In this document: positions 15,401 to 24,381 of the stretch, piece after piece
Position numbering within the stretch: position 1 is the first letter of the stretch
Layout: every line of letters begins with the position of its first letter
Assembly: GCF_021869535.1 (NCBI RefSeq)
Contig: NW_026262668.1
Coordinates: 68,841,558 to 68,905,557 of the forward strand
DNA from: Mytilus californianus
Taxonomy: Eukaryota > Mollusca > Bivalvia > Mytilida > Mytilidae
Reading direction: 5' to 3'
DNA length: 64,000 bases
Notes under the pieces: generated by a model
Seen by the model: the letters and a program-made list of their open reading frames with translations, nothing else
Told to the model about the DNA's origin: nothing
The model's database searches: none
Position numbers and translations under genes: made by a program

Positions 15401-18400
15401 ATCATATTAGTAAAGATGTATCTTTACAGGTCAGATACAACAGAAATATTGCTTGTGACATTTGAGCACCTGAAAGAACAAAATTGATGATGATAGTTAC
15501 AAAACATCTTACATGAACTAATCATTATGTTCAACAGAAAAATAAAAAGGTCTTCCTCATAAAAACCATAGATGATTTAAAAACCAGAAAAATGAATCCT
15601 GATAGTGGAAAACATTAATTTTGGCACTTAATCTTCTAGACAACTTAAACTTTATAAAATTTTCAAAAGTTCTTTGACCAGAAACATAAAATAATAGGTC
15701 TGTTCTATAAAGTTATAAACACATACATGGGAATCATATAGGGTGACGCTTTTGAGTTGGTATGAAACACTTTTAATACACTGAATTTTTTAGGATAATT
15801 TTAAAATTGCACTTTATAGGTGGTTACCACATTTTTGAAGTGCCTTACTTGGGTACCATGCATGTTTTTATGGAACAGCCATAAATAGCAATACATTGCA
15901 AAGATGATTTTTTTTTTAATAAAATCACAGTACTTGCTTCAGTAGCTGTGAACTAACATTGTATCAGGTATGAAAGAAGAGTACATACTTTATATGCACT
16001 TTGTACTGTTATTTTATCAGAACACAAATACAGAGTTCTGTCAAGCAAAGGCATCCAATCAGGGAGCAGCACAAAGAGAACAAGTATTAAAAGACCTGGC
16101 TGCTGGATTTGACATGTACATGGAATTGAAGAGCAATTTAGAAGAGGGGACAAAGGTTTGTTTGTCCAGTTTTCAAATTCATTGTATCTACTGGCCTATC
16201 TATTATAGGAAATACTTCAGTTACATTAAAAATAAATTAATAGTTTTTTCAATATGAGGGAAAAGGCTGCTGGTCTCTTTAGATGATTCCAATTGAGTGT
16301 AGTGAGCCTGAGACAAAAGTTACAAGCCTCAGAATTGTACACAAGTTATTGTTCAGAAAGTTTTGAATTGTTATGGAGTTGTGTACAAATATCAAATTTT
16401 ATTCCCTTGAAAATTAGGAAGGAAAAACTATTAATTTGAAGATAAATAATCATGAAAAACATATGTATCGATTGAAAGAAGTAGTCTTTTTTGTCAAGTT
16501 TAATAGTTGATTCCATAAAACAAAAAAGCAAATAGAAGGAAAAAGTAGAAATCACCCTAAATATGAAATGGTCTACAGTGTGTAGTTACTAGCATAGCTT
16601 TAACTTCTTAGCTTTCAAATACCTTTAATGGTATTCATAATAAAGCAAATAGACACATGGAAATCTGTTAAATTTTGTTGTATTGTTATATATTTGTTTT
16701 ACAAATATTCCATATTTCAGCAATCTTGTATTTCCTGTTTTACAGTTTTACAATGACTTGACTCCATTGTTAGTGAAATTACAGAACAAAATCTCAGATT
16801 TCTGTTTTGCTCGTAAAACAGAGAAAGACGAACTCATGTCTGATTTACAGAAGAGAATTGCAAGTCAGCCAACTGGACCAGCCCCTAAAGCTCCAAGTTA
16901 TCAGAGCCCACCAGGTAAACACTCATACAGTACAGGGAACCTTTTTACTAATCCAGCTCTAAGTAAATGCTACATAGTGATTGTGTTTTGCTTAGTGATA
17001 GTAGGGTTCCATCTTAGAATCAAAAAGTTCACAGAAATGGACATCTTGAGCCACTTTATGGTGTTTAACCATGGGAAATCTCTAAATAGCAAGGAGTTAA
17101 TTATGCCTCCGCCGTAGTTTTACCCTTGTCCATCTGTACGTACGTACGTCCGTCCCAAAATTGGTTTCCGTTCTCTAACTTTAGTTTGCCTCAACCAAAT
17201 GTTATGAAACTTATACACAATGCTTATTACCACAAAACACAGATCAAGTTTGAATTTTGGTGGCGTTACTTTTACTGTTGTAGAGTTATGCCCCTTTACA
17301 AATGGAAAAATTGTTTCCATACTCTAACTTTAGTTTGCCTCAACCAAATGTTATGAAACTTATACACAATGCTAATTACCACAAAACACAGATCAAGTAC
17401 AAATTAGATAGCGTCACTTTTACAGTTCTTGAGTTATATTGTATGCAAGCGGGGGCATCATCTGTGTCCCATGGACACATTCCTCATTTATTCTTATTAT
17501 GAATAAATGCAACAACCCCACCATCTGTCCGTCCGTCTGTCCGTCCATCGTCAACATGTCGGACATTAACTCAAAAATGCTTTAACCAATTTGCATAAAA
17601 CTTTGGTGAATTGTTTATTTCTATTGCCGTGAGCTCCCTTTCGTTTTTAATAAAATTTAGATTTTAAGTTTCCGAGTTATAGGGTTTTATTCATTAAAAA
17701 AAGGGGGATTTTCCAGTTTTCGGACAATAAGTCAAGAATGCTTTTACCAACTTGCAAGAAATTGTGGTGAATTGTTTATATCTATTGACATGAGCTCCCT
17801 TTGGATTTTTATAAATTTAAGATTTTACGTTTCCAAGTTACAGGGTTTTATTCATAAAAAAAGGGGGGATTTTCCAGTTTTCGGACAAAAACTCAAAAAT
17901 GCTTTCAGCAATTCTTATGAAACTTTGGTGAATTGTTTGTATGTATTGATGTAAGCTCCCTTTAGAATTTTATAAATTTTACATCCTACATTTCTGAGTT
18001 ATGGGGTTTTATTCATTAAAAAAAGGGGTGATTTTCCAGTTTTCGTATCAATAACTCAAAAAGGCTGTCACCAATTCTCATGAAACTTTGGTGAATTGTT
18101 TATATCTATTGATGTAAGCTCCCTTTTTATTTTCAAAAATTTCTAATATGACATTGAGAATTAATTGAACTTTATTTGTTTATAGTCTGACAACAGATTT
18201 ACTAAGTATTGCACAACAGCAAGAAATCTTTAATTGAATATAAATTCAATTCATATAACCAATTTCAAATTCTTTGACTACATTTATTCAGAAACCTATA
18301 ATATGTCAAATATTTAATTACAATCCAAATTCAGACCTGAATCAAGCTTGAATAATGTGTCCATTTTTGCCCCAACTGTTCAGGGTTGGACCTCTGCGGG

Positions 18401-21400
18401 CATATCTAGCTGCGCTTAGCAAAGCAGTTTATTCCAAATTATGTACTAAAATCACAACAAAATATGCTTTAGATTAATCTCCCAAAGTATGATTTTGATG
18501 CAGAATGGATTTCTGCCTCTTAATTTTTTTATGTTGCTATTTTTAGGCTTCATAGTTTGCAGTTTGATTTGAATTTGTTTGCTATTTGTTAAACATTTCA
18601 TATATTGTAAATTTAGAAATTAATGTGTTGCTCTCAATAATAAAAAAAAATGTTACTTTATATCCTGTGGAGGCACTTACCCTGGTGGTTACAAACTTTC
18701 ATGGTTTGAGGAAAACGTTTTTGTATTGAGGACACTTTGTTTTCTCATTTTCTTTTACCAAAGGGACTGAAAATATGTTTTTCTTTTATTTATAAGTCAG
18801 GGTTAAAAAATCATCATAATAATGTTAAATTGGGAATTAAGATTGCAGACTGAGACATTTTGTTTCATCTCCACACATCTAGTTTACAAAATAATTGATT
18901 GATTGGTGATTAACATTCTTTGATTAAATGAACATGCATCTTCAAGATGATTACATGATAATGTCATATGAATGTACCTGCTTTGTACTAGACCCACACC
19001 CAGAGTCAGATGTATAAGTTGATAGATCAAAATGTAAGATGGCAGACATATCACCTTATGCAGACACGCTATTCTGCCTCTGAGTTAATCAGTCTTTGCT
19101 TCTACTCTTTAAATTAAAGACTGTTTACTGTTGTGTTTAGTGGATAAGCAGCAACTTTAAATTTGAGAATTTTTGTTTTGAATCAGCTGGGTCCGTAACT
19201 TGAGGCATTTAAAAGAACAATGAGGTGTGTCTTTTTAAACAATATGATTGAGTGTTGGTGCATATTTTGTTATGCCCCCGCCGTGGCGGAGGGGGCATTA
19301 AGTTTTACTCTTGTCCGTCTGTACGTACGTCCGTCCGTACGTCCCAAAGTTGGTTTCCGTTCTCTAACTTTAGTTTGCCTCAACCAAATGTTATGAAACT
19401 TATACACAATGCTTATTACACCTAAGTACAGATCAAGTTTGAATTTTGGTGGCGTCACTTTTACCGTTCTAGAGTTATGCCCCTTTACAAATTAAAAAAT
19501 TGCTAAATTTTTCGTTTCCGTTCTCTAACTTAAGTTTGCCTCAACCAAATGTTATGAAACTTATACACAATGCTTATTACCACAATATACAGATCAAGTT
19601 TGAGTTTTGGTGCTGGTTTAAAATTGGAGTTATCTTCCTTTGTCCATGATTATAGTTGATTCAACTACAATCAATGCTTTATACAATGCAATGTTAAATT
19701 TTGCCTTCCACTGATAAATTAAAGCAATTTTTACCCTTCATTTCTAGAAATATTTTAAAGTTTTCTTTTAAAATTTGAGTTATCTTTCTTTGTCCTGAAT
19801 GGTAGTTGAATCAAATACAACCAATACTTTATACAATGCAATATTCAATTTTACTTCCTGCTGATAAATTTAAGCAATCTTTACCATTCAGTGATTACAA
19901 GCACTTTGATTACCATTCTAGGGTTATGCCCCTTTACAAATGAAAACATTGCTGAATTTTTCGTTTCCGTTCTCTAACTAGAGTTTGTCTCGACTAAATG
20001 TATTGAAATGTATATATAATGCTTTTTACCACAAAACTCAGTTTAAGTTCAATTTTTTGAAGAGTCACTTTTACAGTTCTTGAGTTATGTCCCTTTATAT
20101 CATTATATGATAGCGGGTGCATCATCTGTGTCTCTATGGACACATTCCCCATTTATTTACTTTTAAAAAACTAGACACTTTCATAAAGAATTGTCCTGTA
20201 GAACATGCACAAAAGTCAAAATGTTCTAGGAAACAAGAGCGTGCATATTACATAAAAGATGTGTGCTTCATTAAGAAGCCTAGTCCAAATTATTTTAGAA
20301 TTCTTAATAAATACCATGTTCATATCTACAATTGAAGTATTGATGTTTTGTATTGAAATTTTCTATTTGCAATTATCACATTATGCACACATTAATTTCT
20401 GATTTACTATTCATCTTAGATGTATATTTTTTGTATTTTTAATCTTTTAACTATGGTAACGTGTTATTTTCACTGTTTTGCTATTCAAAGTTTGCACTAG
20501 CAGAAATTGGCTACACTTATAATTTTTGTAGTTTTGTGTACACAGCTTTTTAACCTTATTTATTTGCATTGGTGTTGTATAGAGTCCACACAGAGTAGAG
20601 TTCCACCACCGAGGCCACCTCCTCCATCTTATACTGCACCAGGAACAGCACCTGGCTATGCCCCACCGGGTTTAAATCAGCCACAGGGTTAGTTTTCTTT
20701 TTCAAGTTTGAATGAACTGTTCAGTTACATGGAAAAAAAAAACCAGAAAATTCATGTGTATTTCTGCATGCTTACAGTGTATTCATAATTACAATTGGGG
20801 TAATACTTTTCTTGAAGTTCTTGGGTATATATTATCCACAAATTTCATTGTTTAATAAAAACAAATTACCTTAAGACTTGTCTGCAGAAATATGAAAACC
20901 ATTAAGTCAAGTATCCCCAGAAGTACAACTTTTCCTCAATCCACTTAATTAAATGAATCCAGTCCCAAATTTCAAAGGAATGCATATTATTTTTTCGCAA
21001 GTCATTAAAATCATTATTTGATCATTGTATTTGGTATATACAGATCACAAAAGAAAGCTTTTGATTAAAATGTTAAGATAAATTAAGCTAAATTTCATTA
21101 AAGGCTTATTCATGTTCATTCCACATCACCTTTCATTTAAACTCCAAGTAAAAAATAATTCATGTTTAGCCTAATTTACCCATGTCTACATAAGACAAAA
21201 TTTACAATGACTACCCTATCTTTAATTTAAAGAAAAACCACACAATGACTTTTGGCATTAGCCAGCTGAGCTTATGTTTTATTCCCAGACTAATATCTGT
21301 TATGAAAACTAAAACTTTAAGTAGTCTGCTAAAACTTTGTGTTAACATCCTGGCAAAATAAGTATTTTTCGTTGAGGTCTTCATCGTCATCTGGAACAAT

Positions 21401-24381
21401 TCATTATCCAATCATACATACATGTAGCATTACCATGAGAAGATAAAGTTCTTGATTTTTAAACACATATATGTAAGAAATGCAAAATATAATGAGTCAC
21501 ATACTGGTAAAATATGGAAAGATCATGCATTTGAATTGGTGCTTTCTGCCAGAACTTTTGCACTTGAAAGGGGATTTAAATTTCACTAAAAAAGCACATA
21601 ATATGGTATTTCCAACTACTATAGCGAAGAATACAAAAAAAATAGCTAACTGTGTACTAAAAAGACTTACAATTTGCTCTGAGCATTTAAAAGAAAACAA
21701 TAGGGAAGTGAAAAAGTTTGAACAAAATTTACTGAAAAATGAATTGCACTAAGAGAGAAGTACATTAGGCAGTAAGGTTCTGCTATGAAAGGCCAGTGAA
21801 CTTTAACCATACTAAATCTGGCTTTTGGAAAACACTATAAACTGAAAATTACCAAAAGAAAAAAGACAAACATTAAAAACAATATGAATCCACAAGACAT
21901 AACACTGAAAGCTAAGGAATGAGCAACACCAACCCACCATAAAGTGGGATTGAACTTGTATGCTAAGGAAGGTTCTGCTCCACTATTGGCATCCATTTTG
22001 TTGCTCAATACAAGTAAACATCTGGTTATAAGGTACATTTACTGATGTCATAAATGAAGCAATGAGACCCTTATGAGAACAGCAAATCTTATTCTGAAAT
22101 AAAAAAAAAGAAAAGCATAAATAACACTCCTCAGGTCAGTATTTTTCGTAACATTGGGGACCTTGTAGCCTTCCGTTCTTGATAGCCTACAATAAATCCA
22201 CCTGAACATAAAGGAATAACTGCCTAAATCTAAAAAAATAAACAGGACATCTACAAAACATATATGGAGAAAAAGAAATTTGCTAGCAAACTAAATAAAG
22301 GCAAAAAACCATAACAACACACATTGTAGTAATGCCACTAAGCAGGTTGAGGATGTTAAGTTCTTTTGAGAGGTCAAACATTATCATTTTGAAACAAGCA
22401 ATACAAAAGACTAGATAGGGGTATACATCACCACTAACCTATTGAATTAATTTGATACAAATAATCATCTACTTTCATATATGCTTTATACTGTAAAATT
22501 AACGGTCAGGATTTATTTCGCTACTATCACTGCAGTGACTTCATTGAGTTAAGCCAGTATTGTTGAAATCGTTTATTTTCATAACAGATAGTTACTTTAG
22601 TTTGTATGGAACAAAGTTCTTGATGTTCTTAGATAATACAAAGTGGTAGCTATTACAATTCTAGAGTTATTCTATTAGAAAAGATAATTATTCGACATTT
22701 TAATCACTTTTATTAAGATTGTTCTTAATTCCTTATTTTGCAGCCAATGCTCCTCCCCCACATGAACAACCAGCACAACAGAGCTATGGTGAGTAAATGA
22801 CAGCATTTAGTTGATGTAAAACATAGATTTTAGAATTATTTCAAAACTATCCTCAAATGAATGAAATTGTAAAGGGTACCGTAAAAAGCATTTATTGCAA
22901 CAGAAACAATGTGGTATTCATTCTAACTCCAAATTGGATCTTCTTCAGAGTTTCAGGTAAGCTAAGTACCTGACTATTATTATGAAAATAAAAAAATATT
23001 TTACAACTAAGTGAAATATTTTTGAAGCAACTATAACATCTGGCATAAAAAATTATCACCATTTTACTTTATGATTTCAAAATTATTAAACTCAACATGT
23101 TTTACCAAAAAGATTTCAAACAAAGTGGAACCAATAGTACTGGGTATGTGATCAGATGTTAACACCTACTATATGATTAATTATGAAAAATATTGTACTA
23201 TTGATATATTGTTAACAAAAAAATCTTGAATGCATACAAGCATTTTTGAAAAACTCTAATAAACTTTTAAAGCATACTTACAACTAAAAAAATGATGCAC
23301 AATTTGATTAAACAAAAGAAGTACGTAAATTTACTAAATATACACCACAAAATGTAGGAAAACAAAATGAAGACATCAGAAGTGAGTATAATATCTAATT
23401 CACCAAATGCTTATCCTTATCACTGCCTTTTTAAAATTTTCATCAACATGTTGAATTTGTTACCCTTCAGCAATCACCAGAGACTAAATGAATGAGAACT
23501 TTAGCTGTAATTTTTTTTATTGTCGTAAATTTAAGAATTTAATGCATACATTTGTTATTGTGAATCTTCAACAGTCTACAATATTGTGATATTGTTTGAT
23601 ATAGTTCTTGAATATTATTGAAGTAAATATTACTAGCAAATATTAAGGTTTGAGATTAAATTCCTTAATGAGATGGTCATCCTGTCACATTTATCACATT
23701 AATTTCTGAATTCACATGTTAAATACAACAAAATTATTGAGTAGGGATATACAGGTTTCAATGCGATATCTGCATCTGTTGACTGGTGACATTTGATAGC
23801 TTATAAATACAAATCCAATATCTTTTTTATGAATGCATAAGCCATGTTTGTACTGATAGTTTAGGTAATATAAGGTAATCATGGTAATATAAAGGGAGAT
23901 ATTAGTATTTTTTCTCAAGAGCTATTGCAAGCTAAGTCTTGTCATTGTCTATGAAAATTAACAAAAAATTCTTATCTGAATATCACCCAAGGTTAAATGC
24001 AACTACATGTACTAATTATAAAATAAAAGTTCTATTTTTTATATGTCCAAATTTTTGACACCTGAAATATGTTTGTTCTTTATGTTTCATTATTCCACAT
24101 GATTTGAGTTTTCACAATTTTATTTTGTATCTTACTTTGTAGGACAACCTGGTGCCTGGGGACAGACACCATATCCACTGAGTATGTCTATGCCGGCCAT
24201 GCCATCAGGGTTTAATGCATATAACCCATACATGCAACCATACCCAGGACAACAGCAACCTCCTTATCCAGGACAACAGCCTTATCCTGGGCAACAACCT
24301 TTACAGTATCCAGGACAACAACAGCCATATCCAGGACAGTACCAAAATCCTCCCTATCCACAACAACCACAGTGGCGTTAA
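381..24381 (+). CDS. PDCD6IP: ALIX / programmed cell death 6-interacting protein, 5'-partial, 13 exons
   Basis: Encodes the C-terminal 660 residues of an ALIX orthologue, the cytosolic adaptor that binds ESCRT-III (CHMP4) through its Bro1 domain and YPXnL ligands through its V domain in cytokinesis, endosomal sorting and membrane repair. Exons: 381-490, 4840-4956, 5986-6211, 6964-7087, 8008-8188, 10179-10400, 12660-12819, 15197-15345, 16021-16155, 16746-16914, 20583-20687, 22744-22788, 24143-24381. Every intron is GT-AG and the summed exon length (1,982 nt) leaves one frame open to the TAA. The protein follows human ALIX from about residue 204 to the end: Bro1 second half (residues 1 to ~155 and beyond), V domain (about 255-520), Pro/Gln/Tyr-rich tail (about 520-660). 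The first ~200 residues lie upstream of the window. Recognised by reading against the known family; no alignment was run. Confidence 0.96.
491..1745. other. ALIX intron, first part
   Basis: AT-rich intron with no coding signal. A stretch at about 1,388-1,430 resembles one at 2,692-2,735 (shared GATGATTTTAAGTTTTTG), part of a wider degenerate duplication. Confidence 0.4.
1746..2298. repeat. 293-bp palindrome-bearing insert between two 130-bp direct repeats
   Basis: Positions 1746-1875 and 2169-2298 are near-identical direct repeats of equal length (130 bp). Between them lies a segment with a strong hairpin: AGATTATCGTTGG at 1,885 pairs with CCAATGATAATCT ending at 1,982, closing about 100 nt. 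A second short stem-like part follows around 2,055-2,100. Reads as an interspersed inverted-repeat element plus a duplication of its flank. Confidence 0.75.
3757..4690 (+). mobile_element. Pearl/BIV160-like element: five ~160-bp tandem units and 3' hairpin
   Basis: A conserved box (GTTATGCCCCTTTA and variants) recurs at 3973, 4134, 4295, 4455 and about 4615, spacing 160-161 bp. Each unit contains CTCAACCAAATGTTATGAAAC and CACAGATCAAGTTTGAAT. Upstream is a CCGTCCGT-type tract (3,806-3,838). The right end is a GGGGGCAT box (4,652) followed by the hairpin TGTGTCC-CAT-GGACACA (4,664-4,680). No protein is encoded; ORFs on both strands here are repeat artefacts. Confidence 0.85.
4840..4956 (+). CDS. 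PDCD6IP: ALIX exon, Bro1 domain (residues 38-76)
   Basis: Acceptor tttgcag, donor gtattg, phase 0 at both ends, 39 codons. The segment ending YGEQIARLQ matches the human FGEEIARLQ end of a Bro1 TPR-like helix. Confidence 0.95.
4957..5985. other. ALIX intron with two repeat fragments
   Basis: 5,010-5,085 is a fragment of the GGGAATGTGTCAAAGAGAC repeat found complete at 44.8 kb and 63.4 kb. 5,230-5,520 resembles degenerate units of the 11.2-kb repeat (AACTGTAAACAGCA, AAGATCTAC). The MITE at 5,711 lies at the 3' side. Confidence 0.5.
5711..5937. mobile_element. Small inverted-repeat element (MITE-like)
   Basis: Starts ACTGTGGATTCA and ends TGAATCCATAGT, inverted copies of each other; inside them GGTGGGTACCAATTTTCGTG pairs with a degenerate partner near 5,875-5,923. 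About 227 bp, no coding capacity. Flanked by AT/TA dinucleotides, so a TA target duplication is possible. Confidence 0.6.
5986..6211 (+). CDS. PDCD6IP: ALIX exon, Bro1 domain core (residues 77-151)
   Basis: Acceptor tttttag, donor gtatca. Carries [14 protein letters not shown] and LDPIGKA, among the most conserved strings of metazoan ALIX Bro1 domains. It ends one base into a codon completed at 6964. The first in-frame ATG (6001) is internal, not a start. Confidence 0.96.
6212..8007. other. ALIX introns around the 6,964-7,087 exon
   Basis: 6,212-6,963 and 7,088-8,007 are AT-rich intron sequence. Apart from short runs (an A-tract near 6,895, a TA run at 7,480) I see no structured feature. Confidence 0.5.
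6964..7087 (+). CDS. PDCD6IP: ALIX exon, Bro1 domain (residues 152-192)
   Basis: Acceptor ttttcag, donor gttagt. Encodes [11 protein letters not shown] through EASTLMN, equivalent to human DLFEKMVPVSV to EATTLAN. Too short and too split to stand out as an ORF; found by frame continuity with its neighbours. Confidence 0.94.
8008..8188 (+). CDS. PDCD6IP: ALIX exon, end of Bro1 domain into V domain (residues 193-253)
   Basis: A long T-tract and acceptor tttacag precede it; donor gtgagt. Contains [15 protein letters not shown] and CRNREILDD, nearly the human [15 protein letters not shown] and QRNREILDE. The exon ends in phase 0. Confidence 0.96.
8231..8321. repeat. 44-bp direct tandem duplication in ALIX intron
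   Basis: CTTAGAAGGCACCTA...ATCACTGT occurs at 8,231-8,263 and again at 8,275-8,307, differing at one base, with a third partial copy (AAAGGCACC) to 8,321. It begins about 40 bp after the exon donor. Confidence 0.8.
9199..9970 (+). mobile_element. Decayed retroelement copy: RT C-terminal region plus 3' tail
   Basis: An open stretch (9,190-9,375) encodes a segment with [19 protein letters not shown], the region following the catalytic box in a bivalve reverse-transcriptase family also seen at 48.1, 50.6 and 57.1 kb. It is then interrupted by a stop. The non-coding tail that follows (GGAGCAGGATCTGCT at 9,751 through CCCTTTGGTATCTTTCGCC) is shared by the other copies. Nonfunctional remnant. Confidence 0.75.
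10179..10400 (+). CDS. PDCD6IP: ALIX exon, V domain (residues 254-327)
   Basis: Acceptor atttcag, donor gtaagt, 74 whole codons. Contains [19 protein letters not shown] and [12 protein letters not shown], matching the human LDEEEATDNDLRAKFKERW and RTPSNELYKPLR segments in the first V-domain arm. The reading frame is open upstream into the intron, but those bases are not coding. Confidence 0.96.
10446..10708. mobile_element. Inverted-repeat element (MITE-like) in ALIX intron
   Basis: The left end AATAAGAAGATGTG...GCCAATGAGACAACTATCC is mirrored at the right end (GGATAGTTGTCTCATTGGC...CACATCTCCTTATTTTTAT). Ends are about 45 bp long; the spacer is about 170 bp. A fragment of the same left end sits inside a retroelement copy at 48,250-48,298. 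Confidence 0.75.
10709..11090. repeat. Fragments of a bivalve interspersed repeat
   Basis: GGCCTGAT(T)TATGTACAAAACAATAA-type sequence at 10,615 recurs at 10,984, and the ACAGGCTCCTGACTTGG module (10,763) is shared with the complete repeats at 44.8 and 63.4 kb. Degenerate, non-coding. Confidence 0.5.
11221..12510 (+). mobile_element. Interspersed element with ~500-bp tandem units and terminal hairpin
   Basis: Begins TTTTAGCTCACCTG with a short internal inverted repeat (AGCTCAC/GTGAGCT). CTTTTACAAAAATCTTCTC recurs at 11,286 and 11,785 (499 bp), with a shortened third unit near 12,294. Shared phrases include CAAGATGGCCG, GTTGTTGGGTTGCTGCCCC and GGAGTTATTGCC. Ends GGTGAGCGACACAGGCTCTTTAGAGCCTCTAG, where GGCTCT-TT-AGAGCC forms a perfect hairpin just before CTAG. 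Lies wholly in an ALIX intron. Confidence 0.8.
12660..12819 (+). CDS. PDCD6IP: ALIX exon, V domain (residues 328-380)
   Basis: Acceptor gtgtag, donor gtaagt; ends one base into a Ser codon completed at 15197. The Lys/Glu-rich helix [18 protein letters not shown] corresponds to human VKKEREGLENDLKSV, followed by a VTFDM stretch equivalent to human VNFDM. Confidence 0.93.
12820..15196. other. ALIX intron
   Basis: AT-rich. 13,080-13,260 holds a GC-rich inverted patch (GGTCCTTAAAGGACC followed by the perfect palindrome CGCGGGCCCGCG, 13,099-13,110) and repeated GTGATGTATAATTTT/CCGTGGTG phrases, probably an old repeat. Nothing else recognised in the rest. Confidence 0.45.
15197..15345 (+). CDS. 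PDCD6IP: ALIX exon, V domain (residues 381-430)
   Basis: Acceptor tttcag, donor gtaggt. [19 protein letters not shown] and ELDRMYGPL match human SKFLTALAQDGVINEEALS and ELDRVYGGL. Split codon at the 5' side, whole codon at the 3' side. Confidence 0.94.
15697..15880. mobile_element. Small inverted-repeat element (MITE-like)
   Basis: Left end GGTCTGTTCTATAAA and right end TTTATGGAACAGCC are imperfect inverted copies. The 184-bp segment lies in the 15,346-16,020 intron; no coding content. Confidence 0.5.
16021..16155 (+). CDS. PDCD6IP: ALIX exon, V domain (residues 431-475)
   Basis: Acceptor ttatcag, donor gtttgt, 45 whole codons. [19 protein letters not shown] and NLEEGTK match human REEVLKNLATAYDNFVELV and NLKEGTK. 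Confidence 0.94.
16746..16914 (+). CDS. PDCD6IP: ALIX exon, V-domain end and start of proline-rich region (residues 476-531)
   Basis: Acceptor ttttacag, donor gtaaac. The first codon is Phe in FYNDL, the equivalent of human Phe676 in FYNEL, the key residue of the YPXnL-binding pocket. [10 protein letters not shown] then matches human FARKTERDEL. The proline-rich tail starts with [11 protein letters not shown] (16,866-16,898), where human has the TSG101-binding PSAP. A second in-frame donor 48 nt further on is described in the findings. Confidence 0.95.
17101..17493 (+). mobile_element. Short pearl/BIV160-like element
   Basis: Starts TATGCCTCCGCCG, then a GTACGTACGTCCGTCC tract, two and a half ~160-bp units of the family at 3.8 kb, and the same right end: GGGGGCATCATCTG and the hairpin TGTGTCC-CAT-GGACACA (17,465-17,481). 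It is immediately followed by a second, different array. Confidence 0.85.
17500..18150 (+). mobile_element. Pearl-like array, second family: four ~161-bp units
   Basis: A CTGTCCGTCCGTCTGTCCGTCC tract (17,524-17,547) is followed by units in which CTCAAAAATGCTTT-type sequence recurs at 17,571, 17,732, 17,893 and 18,056. Each carries GGTGAATTGTTTAT, GAGCTCCCTTT and GGGTTTTATTCATTAAAAAA. The tract, then ~161-bp units, repeats the plan of the neighbouring element with unrelated unit sequence. Confidence 0.8.
18151..19272. other. ALIX intron between repeat arrays
   Basis: AT-rich; no coding signal. I see no repeat clear enough to name. Confidence 0.4.
19273..20160 (+). mobile_element. Composite pearl/BIV160-like element
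   Basis: Left end TATGCCCCCGCCGTGGCGGAGGGGGCAT contains a GCC/GGC hairpin; then GTACGTACGTCCGTCCGTACG and two units of the 3.8-kb family. From 19,616 to 19,905 the unit type changes to another repeat (GGAGTTATCTTCCTTTGTCC at 19,626 and its relative at 19,776, spacing 150), then returns to the first family and ends with the GTGCATCATCTGTGTC/GGACACA hairpin region (20,118-20,145). Two unit types inside one pair of ends. Confidence 0.75.
20583..20687 (+). CDS. PDCD6IP: ALIX exon, proline-rich region (residues 532-566)
   Basis: Acceptor tgtatag; donor gttagt, weak but phase-correct. Encodes [11 protein letters not shown] (20,600-20,632), fitting the PxRPPPP endophilin-SH3 ligand known in human ALIX, followed by APG/YAPPG repeats. 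The human CIN85-type PTPAPR string is not present. Confidence 0.9.
20688..22743. other. ALIX intron with a decayed retroelement tail
   Basis: Mostly featureless AT-rich sequence. 21,835-22,110 read on the minus strand resembles the retroelement tail found at 9.74 kb, including the GGAGCAGAACC and CACTTTATGGTGGGTTGGTG-like portions, heavily diverged. Confidence 0.45.
22744..22788 (+). CDS. PDCD6IP: ALIX micro-exon, proline-rich region (residues 567-581)
   Basis: A 45-nt exon between a ttttgcag acceptor and a gtgagt donor, coding for [13 protein letters not shown]. Its phase (two bases in, one base out) is what is needed to join its neighbours, which is the main support for so short an exon. 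Confidence 0.85.
22789..24142. other. ALIX last intron
   Basis: AT-rich, no repeat structure or coding signal recognised. Confidence 0.5.
24143..24381 (+). CDS. PDCD6IP: ALIX terminal exon with ALG-2-binding motif (residues 582-660, stop TAA)
   Basis: Acceptor ttgtag. Encodes a Pro/Gln/Tyr/Gly-rich tail of YPGQQ repeats ending QWR-stop at 24,379-24,381. [10 protein letters not shown] at 24,259-24,288 fits exactly the type 1 ALG-2 (PDCD6) binding pattern PPYP-x4-YP. The repeats (PYPGQQ and variants) suggest local expansion by slippage. Confidence 0.94.

Noticed and set aside
21480-21752. 90-codon ORF in an ALIX intron
   Set aside because: Lys/Asn-rich composition expected by chance in AT-rich DNA, overlapped by an opposite ORF, no known domain.
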